Positions 35,942 through 42,716 of a stretch of 64,000 nucleotides of DNA are shown piece by piece. The stretch spans positions 1-64,000 of the forward strand of contig DATKAN010000034.1 of NCBI GenBank assembly GCA_035498035.1, read 5' to 3'. A program made the position numbers and the translations under genes. Source of the stretch: Nitrospiria bacterium (lineage in GTDB: Bacteria; Nitrospirota; Nitrospiria; JACQBZ01). The notes below the pieces were generated by a model. That model worked only from the letters and a program-made list of their open reading frames with translations. It made no database searches and had not been told where the DNA came from. How positions within the stretch are numbered: the stretch's first letter is position 1; each line of letters opens with the position of its first letter.

Positions 35942-36463
35942 AGACAAGGGATAAATTTTCCCCATAGGGTACCGGAACTTGAATATTCCGGACCGCGATT
36001 GAACCTTTCGAAGGTGACTGTTGATGGATTTTTTTGGGGAGGGTTGGGATTTTAATGGCGGGTCATCCGGGGCCGGACGTGAGCTGCAAGACGCGGCGTA
36101 CCGCGAAGCTCGCACGCTACGGTAAATTTGCAGATAGCCACCGCACTCTTGTCCGGTTACTTTACTGTATTTGAGCCCATGGCGGCTCTCACGCTTGAGA
36201 CCTTTCGGTACATCCAATAATAGAAACAGATCCAATCAAGCGACAGGCGGTATCGGACCCGGTCATAAAGGCTCATGGCCTACTCCCTTCTTACGAAAAA
36301 CGAAACAATTTGGGAAAGCGGATCGTACGCTATCTGCGTTATAGGAAAATTTACCCCTGAAAAATCCGGGGGTCAATAACCCTTTAGTGGGTTTCTTCGA
36401 ACCGGAGGGATAAAATCATGAAGGCGGATATACCGAACCGCCTGAATGGAAGGAATACCACCC
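35942..36463. other. intergenic region with no recognised gene
   Basis: About 520 nt between the MFS promoter and the VanZ-like gene. Apart from the 39-codon frame at 36157-36276 only short broken frames occur. An 8-bp CCGGACAA/TTGTCCGG-like half-site and a GGGTTATTGACCCCC stretch near 36367-36385 were noticed but form no clear terminator or RNA. Confidence 0.4.
36157..36276 (-). CDS. possible small protein, 39 aa
   Basis: Short frame from an ATG at 36276 with AAGGGAG seven nucleotides upstream to TAA at 36157. The peptide is rich in aromatic and basic residues (SLDWICFYYWMYRKVSSV in the middle), which could form a membrane-associated helix. No family recognised. It could be chance; only the good SD and the aromatic core argue for it. 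Confidence 0.25.
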   Translation of the reverse strand: MSLYDRVRYRLSLDWICFYYWMYRKVSSVRAAMGSNTVK

Positions 36464-36850
36464 TTAAGGGGTGTCCGGCTTCCTTTTATTCCAAAGGACC
36501 CAGACCCAAGAGACCAAAATAGCGCCCCCCCCGTCGGCCAGGACATCGAATACTTCGGAGTCCCGATGCGGGACAAAGGACTGGTGAAACTCGTCCGAGG
36601 CCCCGTAAGCCACCGCGATCAACACGGCCGATACCGCGATGGCCGGCGAAACGGCGCGGGGAAAGGCTTTTCGCAAGGCCCGCAACAATAAAAAACAGAA
36701 CAGGGCGTATTCGGTCGCGTGCGCGAACTTGTCCCATTGCGGAAACGGGCCTTGGCCTATGAAATCCAAGGATTGGGAGGAAAGGATGAAGATCATCCCG
36801 GCGTACAACAGGACGGGCCCCCAGACAGTCCAAAAGGCTTTAAAATCCAA
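36464..36850 (-). CDS. VanZ-like family membrane protein
   Basis: 128-residue protein with four membrane segments. The pattern FILSSQS, then DKFAHATEYALFCFLL (DKxxHxxxYxxL) and DEFHQSFVPHRDSEVFDVLADGGGA, is characteristic of the VanZ-like family. VanZ itself gives low-level teicoplanin resistance; most relatives have no known function. The start is a TTG at 36850 with only a weak SD, so a slightly different start is possible. Confidence 0.85.
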   Translation of the reverse strand: MDFKAFWTVWGPVLLYAGMIFILSSQSLDFIGQGPFPQWDKFAHATEYALFCFLLLRALRKAFPRAVSPAIAVSAVLIAVAYGASDEFHQSFVPHRDSEVFDVLADGGGAILVSWVWVLWNKRKPDTP

Positions 36851-36944
36851 GCGACGAATAGGCCAGCCCCCTGCCGGATCCGGATGGGCCGGTCCCGCCG
36901 CGGTCCAGTGAAGGAATTTTCATGGAAGGCTCGATCGCCTCCGG

Positions 36945-37493
36945 TCAACGGCCGTAACGAGCCAAGAGCTTGGCTTTGGCCAAAGCATTCTGATTCAAGT
37001 AGTAACCCACCATCGCCCCGCTCGCGTCTTCTTTGAGCGGCAACTGATCCACTTTCAAAGCGTACACGGTAAAAATATAACGATGGGGCTTATCACCCGC
37101 CGGCGGACAGGGACCGCCGTAGCCCGGCTGGCCATAATCGGTCTTGCTCTGAACACTGCCTTGAGGCGCCAACCCGCTGTCCGGCTTTCCGGCATTGGCG
37201 GAAAGTTTGTTGACCGAGGGTGGAATATTGAAGATGATCCAATGCCACCAACCGCTTCCGGTCGGCGCATCCGGATCATACACAGTGACCGCAAAGCTTT
37301 TGGTATCCTTGGGGGCATTCTGCCATTGGAGTTCCGGAGAAACATTGCCCCCCGTGCAGCCAAAACCGTTGAAGACCTGTTCGTTCGCGACCTTCCCATT
37401 GTCTTTGACCACCGGGCTGCTTAAATGAAAACCCGCCGCAAAACATGGAACGGCGATGAGAACAAAAAACAAGGTTAACGCAATTCGAGTCAT
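36945..37493 (-). CDS. YbhB/YbcL family (PEBP-like) periplasmic protein
   Basis: About 182 residues. A signal peptide (residues 1-18, ending CFA-AG) is followed by a phosphatidylethanolamine-binding-protein fold: SPELQWQNAPKDTKSFAVTVYDPDAP and the GPCPPAGDKPHRYIFTVYAL block are the ligand-pocket motifs of YbhB/YbcL. Bacterial members have no firmly known ligand. Several ATGs lie close together. AAAGGAG sits six nucleotides before the ATG at 37493, so I chose that one over the ATGs at 37499 and 37520. Confidence 0.9.
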   Translation of the reverse strand: MTRIALTLFFVLIAVPCFAAGFHLSSPVVKDNGKVANEQVFNGFGCTGGNVSPELQWQNAPKDTKSFAVTVYDPDAPTGSGWWHWIIFNIPPSVNKLSANAGKPDSGLAPQGSVQSKTDYGQPGYGGPCPPAGDKPHRYIFTVYALKVDQLPLKEDASGAMVGYYLNQNALAKAKLLARYGR

Positions 37494-37593
37494 CTTCATC
37501 TCCTTTCGTCGATTGAACATAATGGGTTAAGATTCCCTTATTTGGCTCGAAGGCCCGCCGTTTGAAAATCATGCCCGATGAAACGGAGGTGAC

Positions 37594-38343
37594 TTATTCC
37601 TTCGCCCCGGCCTGCCGCAGCAGGTTCGCGACGACCGCATGGTCTTTTCGCGTCGCACGCGTGAGGGCCGTCATCCCCCCGTCGTCCTTCACGTTAACGT
37701 CCGCGCCGTGGACCAGGAGGATTTTCACGGTTTCCGTCTGGCCCTGATCCGCGGCCAGGATCAAGGCGGTCGCTCCTCGATGGTTTTTCGCCTGGACGTC
37801 CGCGCCGGCCGCCAGCAATAGGTTCACGGCGTCGGATTGTCCTTTCATCGCGGCCCACATCAAGGGCGTCGTGCCGTCGCCGCCTCGTTCATTCGGATCG
37901 GCCCCCCGACCCAGCAAAACCTTCACGGTTTCGGGGTAGCCGCTCTGGACGGTGTAGATCAGGGCCGTCGACCCCTGCCTGTTTTTGGCGTGGACGTCCG
38001 CGCCGGCCGCCAGCAGGATTTTCACGACATCGGCGTGGCCGTTGAGGGCCGCGTACATCAAGGCGGTCGTTCCGAACGCATCGGTCGTTTCCACCCCCGC
38101 CTTCCGGTCCAACAAAACGTGAACAGTATCGGCGTGGCCGTTCTCGGACGCCCACATCAAGGCGGTCGTGCCGTTTTCGTCCTTCGCCTCGATCTCCGCC
38201 CCCCGATCCAGCAGGCGCTTCACGGCATCGGTCTCACCGTCTCCCGCCGCCAGGATCAAGGGGGTTGCGCCCCCCTTCTCGGCGGCTCCGTGTTCTTGAC
38301 TCGGCGCGGCCTCCGGAATACCGAAGAGGATGAAAACGGCCAT
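37594..38343 (-). CDS. exported ankyrin-repeat protein
   Basis: Seven or so ankyrin repeats of 33 residues (each with a GxTALMWAxxNGHxxxVxxLLxxGAD pattern) fill the protein after a short hydrophobic leader ending APSQ. The role is a protein-binding scaffold, probably periplasmic. The start is unresolved. An ATG at 38412 overlaps a good -10 box, so it cannot be transcribed from that promoter. The ATG at 38343 used here is 27 nt from the AGGAGG at 38371-38376. An in-frame ATC at 38361 has the best SD spacing (9 nt) and would give a normal signal peptide. Non-ATG initiation should be considered. Confidence 0.85.
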   Translation of the reverse strand: MAVFILFGIPEAAPSQEHGAAEKGGATPLILAAGDGETDAVKRLLDRGAEIEAKDENGTTALMWASENGHADTVHVLLDRKAGVETTDAFGTTALMYAALNGHADVVKILLAAGADVHAKNRQGSTALIYTVQSGYPETVKVLLGRGADPNERGGDGTTPLMWAAMKGQSDAVNLLLAAGADVQAKNHRGATALILAADQGQTETVKILLVHGADVNVKDDGGMTALTRATRKDHAVVANLLRQAGAKE

Positions 38344-38410
38344 GATGAGCGTGCGTGCGATGGTCCTCTTCCTCCTGATCAACAAAAAACGACGAAGTCG
38401 GGTTCGACTC

Positions 38411-38440
38411 ATTCTATCCAACAGAAACCGACCCTGTCAA
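38411..38440 (-). promoter_or_regulatory. promoter of the ankyrin-repeat gene
   Basis: Leftward -35 TTGACA (38435-38440), 18 nt, -10 TAGAAT (38411-38416). About 25 of 31 positions agree with the MFS promoter at 35912-35941. Confidence 0.6.
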
Positions 38441-38503
38441 AGAATTACGTCCTACGCCGGGCACCCATCGCGGCTTACGGTTGCATCCGCAACGGGGAGT
38501 CCC

Positions 38504-40216
38504 TCACGGGGCCGACCGGCCCCGGAGCTTTTCGATGGCGATCTCCCGCATCCGGAATTTCTGAATTTTCCCGGTGACGGTCATCGGGAACTCCTCCACG
38601 AACCATATATAGTGCGGGATTTTAAAATGGGCGATTTTTCCCTTGCAGAACTCCCGGATGTCATCCCCGGTAGCGGTCTCGCCCGGATGGAGCTGAATCC
38701 AAGCGGCCACTTGTTCGCCGAAATATTCGTCCGGGACGCCGAAAACGGCCGCTTCAGCCACTTTGGGATGCGTGAAAAGGTAGTCCTCGATTTCCCGCGG
38801 GAAAATCTTCTCCCCGCCGCGAATGATCATTTCCTTCAACCGGCCGGTGATCCGGACGTAACCCTCCGCGTCCATCGTCCCAAGATCGCCGGAATGAAGC
38901 CAGCCCTGTGGGTCGATGGCCTTCCGGGTGGCCTCCTCGTCGCCATAATACCCCCTCATGACATGATAGCCGCGAAAACAGATTTCACCGACCCGACCGA
39001 GCGGCACGGTTTGTCCCGTGGACAGATCCACGACCTTGACCTCCTGATGCGGCAGGTTCTTTCCAACGGTCTCGGTGCGGCGTTCCGGGGTATCCTCCCG
39101 TGTCGCGATATGGGTGATCGGGGACGACTCGGTCTCTCCGTAGGCGATCAGCATCTCAGGGCAATGCATCTCCTCCATCACCCGCTTCATGATCGCCGGG
39201 GGGCAGGGCGCGCCGGCCATGACGCCCGTTCGAAGCGTCGAAAGATCGAACTCCCGGAATCGGGGGTGTTCCAGCTCGGCGATGAACATCGTGGGCACGC
39301 CGTGGAGGGCGGTGGCCTTTTCTCGCTCAACGGCTTGCAGGACCTGCCCCGGATCGAAATGCTCGCACGGGATGACGAGGCAGGCCCCGACCGACAGGCA
39401 CATCAGGGTGGACACCACCATGCCGAAGCAATGGTAAAACGGCACGGGGACGACCAAGCGGTCCGTCTCCGTGAAATGAAGGGCCTGGGCGGTGAAGTAG
39501 GCGTTGTTCAGAATGTTGTGATGCGTTAGAACGACGGCCTTGGGAAAACCGGTCGTGCCCGACGTGTACTGGATATTGATGGGATCGTCCCGATCCAACA
39601 GGGCCGTCATCGCCCGGAGCCTGTCCTCCGTGACCGGACCGCCGGCGGTGAGCGCATCCCGCCAGGTGAGAAACCCGGCCCGCGGACGTTCCGTTCGATC
39701 CGGCGCCGCCGGATTGTAGACAACGACTTGACGAAGGGCGGGAAAGGCCTTGCTCTTCCATTGGCCCGGGGCACCGTCTTTGAGTTCCGGGATGAGCTCG
39801 ACGAGCATCGCGATGTAGTCGCTGGTGCGAAAGCTTGGGATCACGAAGAGACACTGCACCTCCGAGCGTTGCAGCGCGTACGCGACTTCCCGGGAGCGGT
39901 AGGCCGGATTGATATTGACCAGGACGGCGCCGATGCGCGCGGTCGCCAGCTGCAAGAGGAGCCACTCGATGTTGTCCGTGGACCAGATCGCGATGCGATC
40001 CCCTTTGCCAAACCCCATTCCGATAAGCCCGCGCGCCAGGAGATCGATCGCACGCGCCAACTGCGCATAGGTCAATCGACGGTTCTGATGGACCGAGACC
40101 ACCGCTTCCTGATCCGGAAACCGTCCCGCCACTTCGGCGAAGTGTTCCGGGATCGTCGCGCCGAGCAGCGGCTCGAGACCGCCGCGATGAAAATAGCTGG
40201 TTTGGGTGTGGGTCAT
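38504..40216 (-). CDS. AMP-dependent acyl-CoA synthetase (fatty-acid:CoA ligase)
   Basis: 570-residue adenylate-forming enzyme. P-loop-like core YTSGTTGFPKAVVLTHHN (about residue 216), AYGETESSP (A5), GWLHSGDLG (A7), RLKEMIIRGGEKIFPREIE (A8) and the catalytic Lys in MTVTGKIQKF (A10) are all present. Closest in style to medium/long-chain fatty acyl-CoA ligases. It would activate free fatty acids with ATP and CoA; it is the only lipid-degradation gene in the window. ATG at 40216 with no obvious SD (an AAGGAA lies some 20 nt upstream). Confidence 0.93.
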   Translation of the reverse strand: MTHTQTSYFHRGGLEPLLGATIPEHFAEVAGRFPDQEAVVSVHQNRRLTYAQLARAIDLLARGLIGMGFGKGDRIAIWSTDNIEWLLLQLATARIGAVLVNINPAYRSREVAYALQRSEVQCLFVIPSFRTSDYIAMLVELIPELKDGAPGQWKSKAFPALRQVVVYNPAAPDRTERPRAGFLTWRDALTAGGPVTEDRLRAMTALLDRDDPINIQYTSGTTGFPKAVVLTHHNILNNAYFTAQALHFTETDRLVVPVPFYHCFGMVVSTLMCLSVGACLVIPCEHFDPGQVLQAVEREKATALHGVPTMFIAELEHPRFREFDLSTLRTGVMAGAPCPPAIMKRVMEEMHCPEMLIAYGETESSPITHIATREDTPERRTETVGKNLPHQEVKVVDLSTGQTVPLGRVGEICFRGYHVMRGYYGDEEATRKAIDPQGWLHSGDLGTMDAEGYVRITGRLKEMIIRGGEKIFPREIEDYLFTHPKVAEAAVFGVPDEYFGEQVAAWIQLHPGETATGDDIREFCKGKIAHFKIPHYIWFVEEFPMTVTGKIQKFRMREIAIEKLRGRSAP

Positions 40217-40307
40217 AATTATCGCGACCGGGTATTTTCCTTATTCACGATTCAATATTTACCAAAATTTCCCGCATAGAAAGTAAATCGTAAATTGTAA
40301 ATAGGGA

Positions 40308-40329
40308 AAATTTCCCTGGCGGGAAATTT
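40308..40329 (-). terminator. hairpin beyond the tRNA-Arg fragment, probable former tRNA terminator
   Basis: Perfect 9-bp stem AAATTTCCC / GGGAAATTT with a 4-nt loop; on the minus strand it is followed by TTTT. It lies directly downstream (in tRNA sense) of the displaced tRNA-Arg 3' end at 40333-40380, where the original tRNA terminator would have stood before the element integrated. Confidence 0.5.
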
Positions 40330-40332
40330 TTT

Positions 40333-40380
40333 GCCCCCCCGGGGGGGGATTTGAACACCCGGCCAACGGTTTAGGAAACC
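40333..40380 (-). repeat. displaced 3' half of tRNA-Arg (attachment-site copy)
   Basis: Contains 33 bp (40348-40380) identical to 41922-41954, the anticodon-loop-to-T-arm part of the intact tRNA-Arg(CCT) gene, in the same orientation. The outer part has drifted: runs of seven C and eight G replace the acceptor and T-arm sequence. This is what remains of the original tRNA 3' end after an element inserted into the gene. Confidence 0.85.
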
Positions 40381-40501
40381 AAAAAAGCCAGTTGGGACCA
40401 ATAAACACCAAGTACCATTAAATACTATAGACGCTTGGTATGTCAATGGGTTAAGTGGAATTTCATCGTGATAGATTGTGATTGGATGTTACCACTAGCC
40501 G

Positions 40502-40536
40502 GGACTAAACTGGGGACCGAACCGTGACAAAAACCG
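40502..40536 (+). repeat. 35-bp imperfect direct repeat, left copy
   Basis: About 28 of 35 positions agree with 41821-41855 (shared core AACCGTGAC and AAAACCG). It lies 122 nt inside the left attachment copy. Function unknown; could be an arm-type recombinase site or the remnant of a duplicated integrase end. Confidence 0.5.
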
Positions 40537-40592
40537 TGACTTAAAACCGGGGGGAATAGGGGAAGGAATCCCTCCTTAGGGAATCTAAAAAC

Positions 40593-40970
40593 GTGCGATT
40601 CACCCCTAAAACAAAATGGACGATAAATTCTCCGTTACTGGTGTTATTGCTTACGTTATCGTCTTGCGCTTATCCTGTCCCTATTGAAGATGCCGGTTAC
40701 CCTAAGCTCGATGCAACAAACGCAGAAGGTAACGCTTATTTTAAATCGCGCGAACAACCCAGGGGGCACTGGCAATATAAACTAATTTCAATGAGAGTAA
40801 CAGAAACTGGCGAAGAAACCGGTTACCTTTATTACTGGGTCGGTTCCTCCAATGTGTCCATCTGGAAGATGATTTTCAGAAATGATAAGCTCATCTCACA
40901 TGAATTAGTACCGCCTGCTGACCTAGGCTCCCGAACAAACTTCCGTTCTCAGGGTCAATCTCTAGATTGA
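40593..40970 (+). CDS. small lipoprotein of unknown function
   Basis: 125-residue protein with a lipoprotein signal peptide ending in the lipobox LSSC (Cys 25). The mature part has no recognised domain; it contains ETGEETGYLYYWVG followed by SIWKMIFRNDKLISHE, suggesting a small beta-sheet protein. Codon use is more AT-rich than the surrounding chromosome. It is the only apparently intact gene of the tRNA-Arg element and is transcribed away from the left end. No clear SD precedes the ATG. Confidence 0.6.
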   Translation: MRFTPKTKWTINSPLLVLLLTLSSCAYPVPIEDAGYPKLDATNAEGNAYFKSREQPRGHWQYKLISMRVTETGEETGYLYYWVGSSNVSIWKMIFRNDKLISHELVPPADLGSRTNFRSQGQSLD

Positions 40971-41056
40971 TTCTTCCGGGAATAAGTTCAACGGATCAAT
41001 TCATCGACCTCTTGAGCCGTCATTTTCATTGATCGTCCCTCTTTAAAATGCTTTTT

Positions 41057-41485
41057 CTATAGTGCCTTCCAGAGTATCTTTCCATTCTTGTCAAACAGAA
41101 CCAGGGATGAGGATCGAATAAGCCAAGGCCCGGATCACCGGTCTCCCCCATACTCTGGACGCAGGATAGGGTGAGGTTTGCGGTTCTTGTCGGGCAAGGC
41201 AGAGACTGGACTACCGCTCCCATTCAGATTCAGGCTAGTGTGAGGTTTGCCGTCCTTGTCGACGAGTATGAGGGCTGGGCCATCATCCGCCACATCCAGG
41301 ATGGCCCGATCCCTCCCGTTCTTGTCGACCAGAACGAACTTTTGCGCCCTGACCTCTTTTTGCGGCGTGGGATTATCACTCGCGAGAACCGTTTGTCCGC
41401 CCCAGAAGGCCATGAACAAACCCAGGGTAGCCAGCGATGATGTTAAAGATACCCCGACAATCAGCCAAAGTTCCTTTCGATTCAT
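41057..41485 (-). pseudogene. membrane-anchored repeat protein interrupted by an in-frame stop
   Basis: Starts with an ATG at 41485 and a strong AAGGAGGAGG. Residues 8-30 form a membrane anchor. The rest consists of short repeats of the type VDKNGRDRAILDV and VDKDGKPHTSLNL. The frame hits TGA at 41135 after 116 codons. The same frame continues past it with SLVLFDKNGKILWKAL and ends at TAG 41057, so the last repeat lies behind the stop. This supports an original 143-codon gene damaged by a nonsense mutation. A functional 116-residue form or TGA read-through cannot be excluded. Confidence 0.6.
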
Positions 41486-41570
41486 GGCAACTACCTCCTC
41501 CTTTTTCAGTTCGCCCTAATCCAAAATATTCGTAATCGATGGCATTCAGGATTGGTTCATTGAATAACCC

Positions 41571-41743
41571 TTACTTGTTTGTGTCATGCCGGACCTGTAA
41601 TCTCCTTACTTCCGACAAATCTTCCTTCTTTTTCAAAAGACCCTTAGTATGGAGAAGATTGACAAGAGCTTCTTGGGTATAGATCAGAGATCCTAAAATT
41701 TCATTTAGCGATGCAACTTCTTTACCCTCATTTTTTTGGCCAC
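41571..41743 (-). pseudogene. small protein gene with a frameshift in an A7 run
   Basis: AAGGAG is followed by GTG at 41743, GCC, then seven A residues (41731-41737 as T on the plus strand). In the GTG frame a stop arises after 12 codons. One more A would join GTG-GCC to a long open frame ending at 41571 and give a 57-residue protein with EVASLNEILGSLIYTQEAL and KGLLKKKEDLSEVRRL. The helix-rich product and good SD suggest a real gene with a one-base deletion, a sequencing error, or slippage-dependent expression. Confidence 0.5.
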
Positions 41744-41820
41744 GCGGTCTCCTTGTAATTGTTATTTCCCTTTATAAACCTCCGCATGATCCTTATGGGT
41801 CTTCCAATTTTCCTTTTATT

Positions 41821-41855
41821 GGACCAAACCGGGAGTCTAACCGTGACCAAAACCG
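41821..41855 (+). repeat. 35-bp imperfect direct repeat, right copy
   Basis: Partner of 40502-40536, 67 nt inside the right attachment copy, same orientation. Confidence 0.5.
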
Positions 41856-41906
41856 GAAAAATTGAGGAGTCCGAAAATGATGATGTTGCACAATTCGTTG
41901 AAAACT

Positions 41907-41983
41907 TGGTGCCCCCGGGGTGATTTGAACACCCGGCCAACGGTTTAGGAAACCGCTGCTCTATCCAACTGAGCTACGGGGGC
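41907..41983 (-). tRNA. tRNA-Arg (anticodon CCT)
   Basis: 77-nt cloverleaf read leftward: acceptor GCCCCCG/CGGGGGC, D arm GCTC...GAGC, anticodon stem GCGGT/ACCGT with loop TTCCTAA (anticodon CCT), T arm GGGTG-TTCAAAT-CACCC, discriminator A and an encoded CCA (41909-41907). It decodes AGG. Its 3' half is the recombination site of the adjoining element, which has kept the gene intact. Confidence 0.95.
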
Positions 41984-41995
41984 AAAAATGTTCGC

Positions 41996-42019
41996 AGGGG
42001 CGGTTTGCGAACCGCCCCT
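41996..42019. repeat. GGGGCG-type palindrome next to tRNA-Arg
   Basis: Ten-base-pair stem AGGGGCGGTT / AACCGCCCCT with loop TGCG, 12 nt upstream of the tRNA 5' end. Same arm type as 6067-6092 and 6675-6702. Confidence 0.65.
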
Positions 42020-42175
42020 ACCGTTTTAATCTGTCATTGAATAAGGAGACAAAAAAATCCGTACTGGATGATACCCTGATCTAGGGATGGAATCAAGAAG
42101 GGAGATGAGCACAAGGCGCTTGATTTCAAGGCTAAGGCACAGCCAAGTTGTTTGGCCCCATTCCATATACCACAC

Positions 42176-42204
42176 TTGACATAATCGATGGGAGAACATA
42201 CACT
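42176..42204 (+). promoter_or_regulatory. promoter of the NfeD-stomatin operon
   Basis: -35 TTGACA (42176-42181), 17 nt, -10 TACACT (42199-42204). Predicted leader of about 35 nt with GGTGA before the ATG at 42246. The stretch 42020-42170 has no gene I recognise. Confidence 0.65.
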
Positions 42205-42245
42205 TCTGGCGTAGATCCAGGACAATCACGGTGACGTAACAACCT

Positions 42246-42698
42246 ATGAGCGCCTATCTCACACCGGCCATTATATGGCTCAGTCTCGGAGTGCTTCTCC
42301 TGATCATTGAGGTCGCGACCAGCGGCTTTTGGATGGGATTTTTCGGGGCCGGCGCGCTGATAACCTCCTTGGCCGTCTGGATCGGTGTTACCGAAGGAAT
42401 TGACACCCAGATCGCCATCTTTCTGGTGACCTCCATCCTGCTTCTTTTAGCCCTGCGTGGACCGCTCACCCGCTGGTTGAACCGCGGGGCGCCTTCAACA
42501 ACATTTGGCGATACAGGCCAGGCCGCAGTGGTCGTGCAGGAGATTCCTGCGGGCGGGATGGGGCGAGTTTCCTATCAGGGAAGTACTTGGGATGCGGAAT
42601 CCGATCGGGGCCAAGCCATCCCGCGCGACACTCGAGTTCGGATTGTGCGTCAAAAAGGGATCCGGCTCTACGTGCGGGCCGATCATGCATCTTCATAA
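42246..42698 (+). CDS. NfeD-like membrane protein
   Basis: 150-residue protein of the short NfeD type. Two or three membrane helices (about 8-75) contain IIWLSLGVLLLIIEVATSGFWM, then an OB-fold beta-barrel (about 85-148) with GQAAVVVQEI and GRVSYQGSTWDAES. NfeD proteins pair with stomatin-like proteins in membrane quality control. The stomatin gene follows after 18 nt, confirming the usual pairing. Confidence 0.92.
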   Translation: MSAYLTPAIIWLSLGVLLLIIEVATSGFWMGFFGAGALITSLAVWIGVTEGIDTQIAIFLVTSILLLLALRGPLTRWLNRGAPSTTFGDTGQAAVVVQEIPAGGMGRVSYQGSTWDAESDRGQAIPRDTRVRIVRQKGIRLYVRADHASS

Positions 42699-42716
42699 TC
42701 TTCAGCGGGAGATCGG

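Larger units (their letters stand above)
40348..41954. mobile_element. decayed integrated element in tRNA-Arg(CCT), about 1.6 kb
   Basis: Bounded by 33-bp direct repeats (40348-40380 and 41922-41954) corresponding to the 3' half of tRNA-Arg. The intact tRNA is at the right end and the displaced fragment at the left, the layout left by tyrosine-recombinase islands. No integrase gene is present. Contents: a lipoprotein gene, a repeat protein gene broken by a stop, a frameshifted small gene, and a 13-residue start fragment (ATG at 41029 with AGAGGG, stop at 40988). Base composition is more AT-rich than the flanks. A 35-bp imperfect direct repeat (40502-40536, 41821-41855) lies near each end and may mark integrase arm sites. 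Confidence 0.75.

Noticed and set aside
40333-40380. A second tRNA-Arg gene
   Set aside because: Only the anticodon-loop-to-3' half is present, and the acceptor side is degraded to homopolymer runs; it cannot fold as a tRNA.
42026-42229. Short minus-strand frames upstream of the NfeD gene as a small gene
   Set aside because: Two overlapping frames are open, neither has an SD, and no family resemblance was seen; they also overlap the plus-strand promoter.
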